Part shown: piece by piece, positions 25,209-34,974 of the stretch
How positions within the stretch are numbered: the stretch's first letter is position 1
How the letters are laid out: each line of letters begins with the position of its first letter
NCBI GenBank assembly: GCA_002699145.1
Contig: PABK01000041.1
Location: forward strand, 124,001 to 188,000
Origin: Halioglobus sp.
GTDB taxonomy: Bacteria; Pseudomonadota; Gammaproteobacteria; Pseudomonadales; Halieaceae
DNA length: 64,000 nucleotides
Reading direction: 5' to 3'
Made by a program: the position numbers and the translations under genes
The notes under the pieces: model-generated
The model's database searches: none
What the model was told of the DNA's origin: nothing
The model's input: only the letters and a program-made list of their open reading frames with translations

Positions 25209-26260
25209 CGATCAAAGCCAGGCGGCTTTTGCCGCCCCTGGGCGCCGTAATGGTGCTGGCCCTGCTGGTGGCGGTCATGGCGGGCTACTTCAACGAGAAA
25301 ATCGAGCCCGGGCTCGAGGAAATTTCAACGCCAGATACATCCTCGGCCATAGCAGTGGCCAGCCTGACATCAGCTTCCACAGAACCCGTGCCCGCTTCCG
25401 TGGAGGCCAGGGAGGCGACCATCATCTCATCCCGACTACTGGCGCGCATCACGGATATCGATGTGCGCGCCGGCGATTACGTCGAGGCCGGCCAGCGGCT
25501 GCTCACCCTGGAAAGCAGCGACCTGCAAGCCCGCGTCATGCGTGCCAGGGAACAGATGCGCGCTGTCGAAGCCAGGCTCACCGAGGCGCGGCAAAGTCTC
25601 GCCCGCGCCCGGGAATTACACGAGCGGGGCCTTATCGCCGCCGCCGATCGCGACGCCGCAGAGGCAAATGCGGGCTCTCTCGACGCCGACCTGGCCGCCG
25701 CGCAACGCGCCCTAGAGGAAGCGGAGACCGCATTAAGCTACGCTGAAATCCGCTCGCCCATCGCCGGGCGGATCGTCGACCGTTTCGCGGAGCCCGGAGA
25801 CACCGCGTCTCCCGGGGAAACGCTCCTGTCCCTGTACAACCCGTTCTCCCTGTGGGTGCAGGCGCGTGTAAGGGAGCGCCTCGCCCTGTCCCTGGACAAT
25901 GGCCAGGAACTCCAGGTTGAAATTCCCGCCATGTCCAGGTTGCTGACAGCGCGGGTCGATGAGATCGTACCGGTTGCGGACCCGGGCTCGCGGAGTTTCC
26001 TGGTGAAGGCGCTGCTGCAGTCCACGGAGGGCCTGCTGCCAGGCATGTATGCACGCTTGCTGGTTCCCGCCGGCGAACGCACACGCCTGGTCATTCCCGT
26101 TGACAGGGTCGCGCAGGTCGGCCAGCTCGACGTGGTCTGGGTGGCGGAGTCCGGGCGGGTAACGCGCCGTTTCGTACGCCTGGGCCGGCCCGTCGAAGGC
26201 AAGCTGATCGAGGTGCTGGCGGGCCTGGAAGAAGGCGAGCTGGTCCTGCCGGTACCGTGA
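25205..26260 (+). CDS. Efflux RND transporter periplasmic adaptor subunit
   Basis: The 351-residue membrane-fusion protein has an N-terminal membrane anchor (residues ~8-25), a lipoyl half-motif ('DVRAGDYVEAGQRLLTLESSDL'), a coiled-coil hairpin rich in Ala/Arg/Glu (~110-175), then a second lipoyl half ('IRSPIAGRIVDRFAEPGDTASPGETLLSLYNP') and beta-barrel domains. It bridges the RND pump and an outer-membrane channel. Its start overlaps the pump stop as ATGA, so the two are translationally coupled. Confidence 0.93.
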   Translation: MTIKARRLLPPLGAVMVLALLVAVMAGYFNEKIEPGLEEISTPDTSSAIAVASLTSASTEPVPASVEAREATIISSRLLARITDIDVRAGDYVEAGQRLLTLESSDLQARVMRAREQMRAVEARLTEARQSLARARELHERGLIAAADRDAAEANAGSLDADLAAAQRALEEAETALSYAEIRSPIAGRIVDRFAEPGDTASPGETLLSLYNPFSLWVQARVRERLALSLDNGQELQVEIPAMSRLLTARVDEIVPVADPGSRSFLVKALLQSTEGLLPGMYARLLVPAGERTRLVIPVDRVAQVGQLDVVWVAESGRVTRRFVRLGRPVEGKLIEVLAGLEEGELVLPVP

Positions 26261-26338
26261 ATCGCCGTGCACTGCCACGGCCTGGCATCAACGCTGCGCG
26301 CTGCCCGGGTGCAGCGGGGTTATCTGAGGGGGATTGAG

Positions 26339-26956
26339 ATGGGTGTTTACGAGAAGTACCTGCTGCCGAGAATCATCGCCTGCGCCTGCGGCACCAAACC
26401 GATCATGAAACAGCGCGAGAAGGTGGTTCCCCTGGCGCGCGGCACGGTGCTGGAGATCGGCATCGGCAGCGGCCTGAACCTGCCCTACTACGACAGCACC
26501 CAGGTGCAGCGCGTCATTGGCCTGGATCCCTCGGAGTCCTCGTGGAAGCTGGCGGCCAGCCGCGCCGCCGCGCTCGATTTCGAGGTCGATTTCATCGGCC
26601 TGCCCGGTGAGGAGATTCCGCTGGATGCCGCCAGTGTGGATACCGTGCTGGTGACCTATTCCCTGTGCACCATTCCCGACCCGGTGGCGGCATTGCAGGG
26701 CATGTGCCGGGTGCTGCGCCCCGGCGGAAAACTTGTTTTCTGCGAGCACGGCAAGGCGACGGACAGCGCCGTGCGCAAATGGCAGGACAGGATTAATCCG
26801 CTGTGGCGCAGCGTGTGCGGCGGCTGCAACCTGAATCGCGACATCCCGCAACTGCTGGAACGCGGCGGCTTCCAGGTGGCGCACATGGACACCAGCTACC
26901 TGCCGGGCACGCCCCGCTTTGCCGGCTTCAACTACTGGGGCAGTGCGGAGTGTTGA
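26339..26956 (+). CDS. Class I SAM-dependent methyltransferase
   Basis: ATG 26339 follows GAGGGGG; 205 residues. Motif I 'VLEIGIGSGLNLPYYD' binds SAM, 'VIGLDPSESSWKLA' supplies the ribose-binding acidic residue, and 'VDTVLVTYSLCTIPDPVAALQGMCRVLRPGGKLVFCEHG' are motifs II/III of the Methyltransf_11 group. Four Cys near the N- and C-termini are notable. It lies 78 bases after the RND adaptor in the same direction and may be co-expressed. Substrate unknown. A short hairpin (26956-26971) overlaps the stop. Confidence 0.92.
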   Translation: MGVYEKYLLPRIIACACGTKPIMKQREKVVPLARGTVLEIGIGSGLNLPYYDSTQVQRVIGLDPSESSWKLAASRAAALDFEVDFIGLPGEEIPLDAASVDTVLVTYSLCTIPDPVAALQGMCRVLRPGGKLVFCEHGKATDSAVRKWQDRINPLWRSVCGGCNLNRDIPQLLERGGFQVAHMDTSYLPGTPRFAGFNYWGSAEC

Positions 26957-27036
26957 TCGCGCTCGCGCGATGAGGGAGCGTCAGCGGCACAGCCTCGTCA
27001 AAAGGCCGCTACCCCGCCCTTGTGGCAGTGATCACT

Positions 27037-27666
27037 TCACGCCCTGCTTGCAGCGGACAGAATCTGCAGCAGGGTCCCGACATACTGTTCGATAAACGCA
27101 TCGTCGGCGGCATCCTGCCCGGTCACCCGCTCGATAATGGGCGCCACGTTCACCAGGTAGACCAGCGCACCGGACAGCGTGATCAGCAGGTGTATCGGGT
27201 CGACGTCAGGTAGCGCGCCACGCGCCTGCGCGCGTTCCACCACGCGCCGGCCCGCGGCCACGTCCTCGGTGAAAAACTGCCGCACCATCCAGTCCAGCCG
27301 CGGCCCGGGGGTGGAGGCCTCCTGGAACATGATCTTCACCCAGGTCGGGTTGGCGAAGGTGAACCTGAGAATGTAGCGGCACAGTTCCTCCATGGACGCC
27401 ATGGCCGCGAGGTCGTCGGCGGCCAGGTTCAGCGCGGTGGGCAGTGCCGCGTTGCGCTGCTGCCAGACGTGAGCCACCGTCTCCTCCCACAACTGCTGCT
27501 TGTAGCGGAAGTGGTACTGCACCAGGGTCTTCTTCTCGCCCGCGGCGCTGGCCACGGCATTCATCGAGGTGCCCTCGAAACCCACCTGGCCAAACAGCTC
27601 CGCGGCGGCCTCGAGAATAGCCGTGCGCCGGCAATTACTGTCGCTTTTCTGGCCACCCATGCCCAT
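27037..27666 (-). CDS. TetR/AcrR family transcriptional regulator
   Basis: The protein is 209 residues from ATG 27666 (a second ATG two codons later is also possible). The HTH 'TSMNAVASAAGEKKTLVQYHFRYKQQLWEE' is clear, although the turn is less regular than in typical TetR proteins. The C-terminal domain is ligand-binding type. It is divergent from the Rph-like operon at 27818. The two 18-bp palindromes between them are its probable operators, implying repression of both directions until a ligand, perhaps the substrate of that operon, binds. Confidence 0.9.
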   Translation of the reverse strand: MGMGGQKSDSNCRRTAILEAAAELFGQVGFEGTSMNAVASAAGEKKTLVQYHFRYKQQLWEETVAHVWQQRNAALPTALNLAADDLAAMASMEELCRYILRFTFANPTWVKIMFQEASTPGPRLDWMVRQFFTEDVAAGRRVVERAQARGALPDVDPIHLLITLSGALVYLVNVAPIIERVTGQDAADDAFIEQYVGTLLQILSAASRA

Positions 27667-27745
27667 TTCCGCCTCTGCTACTTTTCCGCCGTCAGGTCAC
27701 ATGCCTGAACCGCCCGCCAGGGTGGCCGCTTGACCCCGCCCCACA

Positions 27746-27787
27746 ACTATGCGAACGTATAGTTTATACACTATTCGATCGTATAGT
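27746..27787. promoter_or_regulatory. Twin 18-bp palindromic operators
   Basis: ACTATGCGAACGTATAGT (27746-27763) and ACTATTCGATCGTATAGT (27770-27787) differ at two positions and share perfect ACTAT/ATAGT arms. Their starts are 24 bp apart, so they lie on nearly the same DNA face about two turns apart. TATAGT at the right end of each resembles a -10 box, so repressor binding would block RNA polymerase. They sit between the divergent TetR and Rph-like genes. Confidence 0.8.
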
Positions 27788-27817
27788 CGCAACGAAAACA
27801 ACAGAGGTCGAACCGCA

Positions 27818-30244
27818 ATGGACGCCAGGTGTACCCAAAGTGACCGCTTGATCTGGCTGCGCGACCTCGCCGGCCAGGCCGCGGGCGGCAAAGCACACGG
27901 CCTGAAACAACTCATGGACTGGCAACTGCCCTGTCCGGACGGGTTCGTGATACTGGATGCCGCCCAGCCCCTCCCCGAGCAGGAACTCGAGGCGTTCTAC
28001 CGCCAGCTCGGCGCGGGCAAGGTCGCCGTGCGCTCCTCGGCGCTGGGCGAGGACGGCGAGCACGCCTCTTTCGCCGGGCAGTACGAAACCGTGCTCGATG
28101 TGCAGGGCGTCGAGCAGCTGCGCGCCGCCATCGGGCAGTGCGTCGCCTCACTCAACAGTGAGCGCGCCGACGCCTATCAACACGACCAGCATATCGCCCC
28201 GGCGAGCATGTGCGTGGTGGTGCAGACCATGGTGGATGCGGCTGTCGCCGGCGTGCTGTTCACGGTAGACCCGGTGAGCAATCGCTATGACCGCCTGGTG
28301 ATAGACGCGGTCCAGGGACTGGGCGAGGCCCTGGTCAGCGGCGAGGCCACCCCCGACCACTACGAGTTCGATGAGTCCGGCAAGCTGTGCTACCGGGAAC
28401 TGGTCGGCGACCATGCGCTGCTGTCAGACACGCAGCAGCAGTTACTGGTCGAGCAGGCGCGCCGGGCCGCGCAACTGGCCGGCCAGCCCCTGGATATGGA
28501 ATGGGCGTTCGACCGCCAGGGTGACCTGTACTGGGTGCAGGCGCGGCCGATCACCACCCTGGCCAGCGACCTGCGCGAACACGACACCCCGCTGTCGCCG
28601 CAGGAGGTCGTCACCCGCTGCAATATCGGCGAAATGATGCCCGGGGCCTGCTGCCCGTTGACGCTGTCCGTCACCGGGCGCGGCATCGAGCACGGCATGC
28701 AGCACATGCATGTCTCCTACGCCGGCCGCCCCGCCATCACCGATGACTGGACCCAGGTGGCGATCAGTCACGGGCAGATGTTCATCAACATGAGCGGCGG
28801 CGCTGTCGCCGCCGCCAGCGTCCTGGGCATTGACGTGGAGTCGATGGGCCAGACGCTCTGCGGACGCATCGTGCCCGGGCTGGAAGCGCCGAAGCCGAAG
28901 AACCTGCTGGTGCGCAGCATGGGGTTCGCCCGGCTGCTGAAGTACATTTTCTCCGCCGACAAGGCCATTGCCGCGCTGCGGGTGGACCTGGAGAACTTCC
29001 ACATCGACACCGGCGGCGACAGCGCCAGGGTGATGCGCGCCATCGACGACGCCATTCCCATGCTCAACCGCGCCTACCGCGTGCACCTGCAATCCTCCGC
29101 CACCTCGGGTCTGAGCGGCGGCGTCCTGAAATCCATGCTGGCACGCGGCCCGGGGGACGAGGCGGAGCACGACGCCGAGGCCGCCCGCCTGCTGGCCGGT
29201 GCGAGCGAGGTGGAAAGCGCGGTGCTGGTGGAGCAACTCGACGATATCGCCCGCAGTATTGCCGCCCTGCCGCGGGAGCAGGCGGCGACCTTCTGCGCCG
29301 CAACCCCCGCACAGGCGCTGGCATGGCTCACCGGCTGTGCGCCGGGCGACATCGGCGCGGCCTACCAGGCGTTTCTGCAACGCCACGGCCACCGCGGCTA
29401 CCGCGAACTCTGCGTGCGCCAGCCGAGCTGGGCGCAGGCGCCGGAAGAGCTGGTGACGACCATCCAGACCAGCGTCAAGGCGCGGCTTGCCGACAACACC
29501 CTCGATTCCAGGCCCGCAACCATCGACATGGACGAGCTGTCGGCGGGATTGCGCTGGATTCTGCCGAAGGCGCACAACGCCATCCGCCGTCGCGAGGCGA
29601 CCAAGTCGATGCTGGTGCTGACCACGTACCGTTTGTCCGAGGCCTACCACGCCCTCGGCCAGCGCCTGGTCGACGAAGGCGTGTTCAGCGACAGCGACCA
29701 GGTGTTCTTCTTCAGCCACGAGGAGCTCAAGTCGCTGGTGCGGCAGGCGAGCCAGCAGGACGCCGAGGGCAATACCTGGAGAGAGCTCGCCGAGCGGCGC
29801 CGCCTGGCGCTGAGCTTCCAGGACAAACTGCAATTCGAGGAGATCTGCTACGGCTACCCGCAGCCGCTGGACCAGCGCCTGCGGGATGAAGATCAGGAAG
29901 GCGTGATCAGCGGGCGGGCGGTATCCCGCGGCGTCGTCGAAGGCACCGCCAGGGTGGCGCGCAGTGTCGACGAGGCCGCCGCCCTGCTGCCCGGCGAAAT
30001 CCTGGTAGCGCCCATTACCGACGTCGGCTGGACGCCCTACTTCAACCTGATCGCCGGGCTGGTCACCGACATCGGCAGCTCCGTCTCGCACGGTGCGGTT
30101 ATTGCCCGGGAGTACGGCCTGCCCGCCATCGTCAATACCCGCGTGGGCACGCGCAGGATCGCCACGGGCGACCGCATCAGGCTGGACGCGGACCGCGGCG
30201 TGGTCGAGCTGTTGCAGCCCGGTGCCGGCGACCAGGCTCGCTAG
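27818..30244 (+). CDS. PEP synthase/rifampin phosphotransferase (Rph)-like dikinase
   Basis: ATG 27818 has AGAGG upstream; 808 residues. The N-terminal ~260 residues are the PPDK ATP-binding domain ('GKVAVRSSALGEDGEHASFAGQYET', 'AGVLFTVDPVSN', 'DMEWAFD'). The middle ~280-700 is a substrate domain without the C-terminal PEP-binding barrel of PpsA. The end carries the swivelling His domain with 'GSSVSHGAVIAREYGLPAIV' (catalytic His). This order ATP-substrate-His matches Rph, which phosphorylates a hydroxyl on rifampin using ATP (giving AMP and Pi). The natural substrate here is unknown. It is first in an operon with the DUF7064-like and LLM genes, under TetR control. Confidence 0.85.
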   Translation: MDARCTQSDRLIWLRDLAGQAAGGKAHGLKQLMDWQLPCPDGFVILDAAQPLPEQELEAFYRQLGAGKVAVRSSALGEDGEHASFAGQYETVLDVQGVEQLRAAIGQCVASLNSERADAYQHDQHIAPASMCVVVQTMVDAAVAGVLFTVDPVSNRYDRLVIDAVQGLGEALVSGEATPDHYEFDESGKLCYRELVGDHALLSDTQQQLLVEQARRAAQLAGQPLDMEWAFDRQGDLYWVQARPITTLASDLREHDTPLSPQEVVTRCNIGEMMPGACCPLTLSVTGRGIEHGMQHMHVSYAGRPAITDDWTQVAISHGQMFINMSGGAVAAASVLGIDVESMGQTLCGRIVPGLEAPKPKNLLVRSMGFARLLKYIFSADKAIAALRVDLENFHIDTGGDSARVMRAIDDAIPMLNRAYRVHLQSSATSGLSGGVLKSMLARGPGDEAEHDAEAARLLAGASEVESAVLVEQLDDIARSIAALPREQAATFCAATPAQALAWLTGCAPGDIGAAYQAFLQRHGHRGYRELCVRQPSWAQAPEELVTTIQTSVKARLADNTLDSRPATIDMDELSAGLRWILPKAHNAIRRREATKSMLVLTTYRLSEAYHALGQRLVDEGVFSDSDQVFFFSHEELKSLVRQASQQDAEGNTWRELAERRRLALSFQDKLQFEEICYGYPQPLDQRLRDEDQEGVISGRAVSRGVVEGTARVARSVDEAAALLPGEILVAPITDVGWTPYFNLIAGLVTDIGSSVSHGAVIAREYGLPAIVNTRVGTRRIATGDRIRLDADRGVVELLQPGAGDQAR

Positions 30245-30287
30245 GTACGCCAGCCACATCACACCAATACCCAGGGAGTACAGGATC

Positions 30288-31310
30288 ATGAGCGCACCCT
30301 TCGACGTCAGCCAGTTCGGCATTGTCGCCCAGGACGAATTCACCCACCCGCACAGCCCCGATCACCCGGACTGGAACGAGTCCTATTTTTTCGACTGGTA
30401 CAACGAGGACGCGACCTGCGCCGGCCACTGCCGGATCGGCTGGCACCCCGGGCAGGAGCGGGTGTTGTTCTGGCTGTTTCTCTACCAGGACCAGGAGTGG
30501 CTGATGATAGAGGAGTATCGCCTGCCGCTGAGCGCCCTGGAACTGGACGGCACAAAGCAGGCGTTCAACTACCAGGGCTGGGGCCTGGAGTTCAGCTATA
30601 CCCCAAAAGAGCCCCTGCTCAGCGGCGCGTTGCAGGTCAATGGCTTTGCCCGGGTCATCAGCGGCAAGCGCCTGGGGATGGTGCTGCCGGTCGCCGTGGA
30701 GCTGCAGGTGCAGGCCCTGGGCGCGCCCCACTCCCGTGGAGCCGGCGAGGTGGAAAGCCACAGCGCCCAGGGTTACTCAACCAACCGCTACGAGCAGCCC
30801 ATACAGGCGCGGTACACGGTCACCATCGACGGCGCCGGGCAAACCTGCCAGGTGCGCGGTGAGCGCGATCACTCCTGGGGGCCGCGGCCCTGGGACATGG
30901 AGTGGTCCTTCCTGGTGGTCAACAACGCGGATTTCTGCCTGCAGGCGACGGAGGTGAAAATACCCGAATGGCCGGCGATCAGGATGGGCTATTTCAAGGG
31001 CGCCGACGGCGCGATGATCAACCTGACGGACGTCGATTTCCAGGTTGACTATAATGCGCTGGCACCGGAGCGGGCCGTGCAGGGCAAGGTCACGTTGACC
31101 GGTGAAAACGATACGGTCATCAGCGCGGATATCGACGCGGTGACGGGCACGGAGATCGATATCACGCACACCTTCGACACACCTGTGCGCACGGAGTATC
31201 GGCGCTCGCTGGTCAGATGCCGCTTTCATGGCGAGCACGAGGGCGTGGTAAGCCCGGGCTGGTTCGAATGCAATCGCAACGTCGCCGCCGGCGCACAAGA
31301 CAACCCATAA
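30288..31310 (+). CDS. DUF7064/AttH-CrtC lipocalin-like protein
   Basis: This 340-residue protein from ATG 30288 has no signal peptide. It is beta-rich, with an N-terminal 'HPDWNESYFFDWYNED' block and the central motif 'GERDHSWGPRPWDMEWSF', which I associate with the DUF7064/DUF7065 and AttH/hydroxyneurosporene-hydratase-like calycin families. Some relatives catalyse hydration or cyclisation of hydrophobic molecules; others are uncharacterised. Position between an Rph-like dikinase and an LLM oxidoreductase (gaps 43 and 12 bases) points to one catabolic or detoxification pathway for a small lipophilic substrate. Confidence 0.6.
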   Translation: MSAPFDVSQFGIVAQDEFTHPHSPDHPDWNESYFFDWYNEDATCAGHCRIGWHPGQERVLFWLFLYQDQEWLMIEEYRLPLSALELDGTKQAFNYQGWGLEFSYTPKEPLLSGALQVNGFARVISGKRLGMVLPVAVELQVQALGAPHSRGAGEVESHSAQGYSTNRYEQPIQARYTVTIDGAGQTCQVRGERDHSWGPRPWDMEWSFLVVNNADFCLQATEVKIPEWPAIRMGYFKGADGAMINLTDVDFQVDYNALAPERAVQGKVTLTGENDTVISADIDAVTGTEIDITHTFDTPVRTEYRRSLVRCRFHGEHEGVVSPGWFECNRNVAAGAQDNP

Positions 31311-31322
31311 GGAAGCACACCC

Positions 31323-32345
31323 ATGTTGAGCATTGATGCGCCATTCTACGCCACCGTGGCAGACGCCGCCGGGACAGCCAAACGCCTGGCGGCCGACGGT
31401 TTCGACGGGGTCTATACCCTGGAGGGCAACACCGACCCTTTCTTCCCGCTGCTGCTGGCCTCCGAGCACGCGCCAGAACTGGATATCGCCACCGGTATCG
31501 CCGTCGCCTTTCCCCGCAACCCCTCGCACCTGGCCTACCAGGCCTGGGACCTGCACAAGTTCAGCAAGGGCAAGTTCCTGCTCGGGCTGGGCTCACAGAT
31601 CAAAACGCATATCGAGAACCGTTTCGGCTGTGAGTTTTCGCGCCCCGCGGCGCGCATGCGCGAGCACATCCTGGCCATCAAGGCCTTCTTCGACTGCTGG
31701 CAGGACGGGACGCGACTGGATTTCCGGGGGGAGTTCACCCACCACACGCTGATGACGCCCATGTTCAACGCCGGCGAAAATCCCTACGGCAAGCCGCCGA
31801 TCCTGCTCGGCGCGCTGGGCCCGAAGATGACCGAGGTGGCCGGTGAGGTCGCCGACGGCATCATCATGCACCCCTTCAACAACCAGGTTTTCATCGAGCA
31901 GCATGCCCTGCCCGCGGTGCGCAAGGGGTTGGCCAAAGCGGGCAAACCCGAGGCGGATTTCATCATGTCGCTGGGCGCGATGATCGCCACCGGCGAGAAC
32001 GAGGAAGACATGCAGGCGGCAAAGGCCAGCATCAAGGGCCTGCTCGGATTCTACGCCTCCACACCCGCCTACATTCCGCCAATGGACGCGATCGGCTACG
32101 CGGACCTGCAACCGGAGGCGAACCGCCTGACCAAGGAAGGCAAATGGGAGCAACTGGCGGACCTGATCGACGATACCTTCTTCGAGGCGTTCTGCATCTA
32201 CGATGAGCCGCAGAATATCGCCGCCCGCGTCGCCGCGAAGTACGGTTCACTGCCCAACCGGCTGAGCCTGTACACGCCCTACCCCACACCCGCGGGCTTC
32301 TGGAAACCGATCATCACGCAGATCAGGGACGCCGCGCCGGGCTGA
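31323..32345 (+). CDS. LLM class oxidoreductase, TIGR03617-like
   Basis: The 340-residue TIM-barrel protein of the luciferase-like monooxygenase superfamily shows 'GFDGVYTLEGNTDPFFPLLLASEHAPELDIATGIAVAFPRNP', 'FLLGLGSQIKTHIENRFG', 'ARMREHILAIKAFFDCWQDG' and 'PILLGALGPKMTEVAGEVADGIIMHPF', the standard order of blocks. Close relatives are named F420-dependent, but Gammaproteobacteria usually lack F420, so FMN is as likely. It is the last gene of the TetR-controlled operon; a strong hairpin follows its stop. Confidence 0.88.
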   Translation: MLSIDAPFYATVADAAGTAKRLAADGFDGVYTLEGNTDPFFPLLLASEHAPELDIATGIAVAFPRNPSHLAYQAWDLHKFSKGKFLLGLGSQIKTHIENRFGCEFSRPAARMREHILAIKAFFDCWQDGTRLDFRGEFTHHTLMTPMFNAGENPYGKPPILLGALGPKMTEVAGEVADGIIMHPFNNQVFIEQHALPAVRKGLAKAGKPEADFIMSLGAMIATGENEEDMQAAKASIKGLLGFYASTPAYIPPMDAIGYADLQPEANRLTKEGKWEQLADLIDDTFFEAFCIYDEPQNIAARVAAKYGSLPNRLSLYTPYPTPAGFWKPIITQIRDAAPG

Positions 32346-32354
32346 TCCGGCGCG

Positions 32355-32379
32355 CGGCGGCACGGCGTCCGTGCCGCCG
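32355..32379 (+). terminator. Strong hairpin after LLM gene
   Basis: CGGCGGCACGG (32355-32365) pairs perfectly with CCGTGCCGCCG (32369-32379) over 11 bp around a 3-base loop, ten bases after the stop of the LLM gene. There is no T-run after it, so it may stop transcription weakly, need Rho, or protect the mRNA 3' end. Confidence 0.5.
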
Positions 32380-32390
32380 GCCGCTCCCCC

Positions 32391-32468
32391 GGCGCACCTC
32401 CTGTCTCTGCGGTACGGCGCACCGATATAGCGCACCGCTGCAATAAAGCGGCGCCATCCGGCGCACCG
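32391..32468. repeat. Four direct copies of a GCGCACC motif upstream of sigma-54 promoter
   Basis: GGCGCACC at 32391, GGCGCACCG at 32416, AGCGCACCG at 32429 and GGCGCACCG at 32460 recur within 80 bases, 60-140 bases upstream of the sigma-54 promoter. The half-site resembles the GCACC half of NtrC sites, but no GGTGC partner is at standard spacing. An enhancer role is conjecture. Confidence 0.3.
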
Positions 32469-32529
32469 CAACCACCGTTGCCGCGGCGAACCCCCTATAA
32501 AACAGCCACTTAGTGATCATGCCACAGCC

Positions 32530-32544
32530 TGGCCCGATTATTGC
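32530..32544 (+). promoter_or_regulatory. Sigma-54 (-24/-12) promoter
   Basis: TGGCCCGATTATTGC matches the RpoN consensus TGGCACG-N4-TTGC with a single mismatch, and the GG and GC dinucleotides are correctly 10 bases apart. The start would be near 32556, giving an ~80-base leader to the glutamine synthetase gene. Nitrogen control through NtrC is the natural inference. Confidence 0.7.
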
Positions 32545-32635
32545 CTCGTAATCAGCCCATCGTCCGTCATGCCGCCTGGCCGGTCCACAACAGTGCGGGT
32601 CTTGCGGGTGCCAACAGCAGAACAAGGAATTCCAG

Positions 32636-34810
<2,175 letters not shown>

Positions 34811-34817
34811 GCGCCGC

Positions 34818-34849
34818 GGCGCCTGCCTCGCACGCCAGGGGCAGGCGCC
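34818..34849 (+). terminator. Hairpin after glutamine synthetase
   Basis: GGCGCCTGCC (34818-34827) pairs perfectly with GGCAGGCGCC (34840-34849) across a 12-base loop, eight bases after the stop. No T-tract follows, so it is a probable but not classical terminator. Confidence 0.5.
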
Positions 34850-34939
34850 ATCGATTAGGCAACACAGAAGAATAGTCAGTTCACCAGCGACCCGTATATC
34901 GCACGGTCGCCCGTTGGGTAGAATCCGGTTTTTTGTCAT

Positions 34940-34960
34940 ACCGAAATCGGGATTTTCGGT
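34940..34960. promoter_or_regulatory. Inverted repeat upstream of P450
   Basis: ACCGAAA (34940-34946) and TTTCGGT (34954-34960) form perfect 7-bp arms with a 7-base centre, ending 14 bases before the P450 start. It could be a regulator site or an mRNA hairpin affecting translation; its regulator is unknown. Confidence 0.4.
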
Positions 34961-34974
34961 TGCCGGGATTGCGC

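Noticed and set aside
28442-30343. 633-codon open frame antisense to the Rph-like gene
   Set aside because: It mirrors a well-supported dikinase and has low-complexity His/Gly/Val-rich composition, typical of antisense frames in GC-rich genes.
34933-34974. TTG start extending the P450 by 14 residues
   Set aside because: It would place coding sequence over a perfect inverted repeat, with no ribosome site; ATG 34975 fits the family length.
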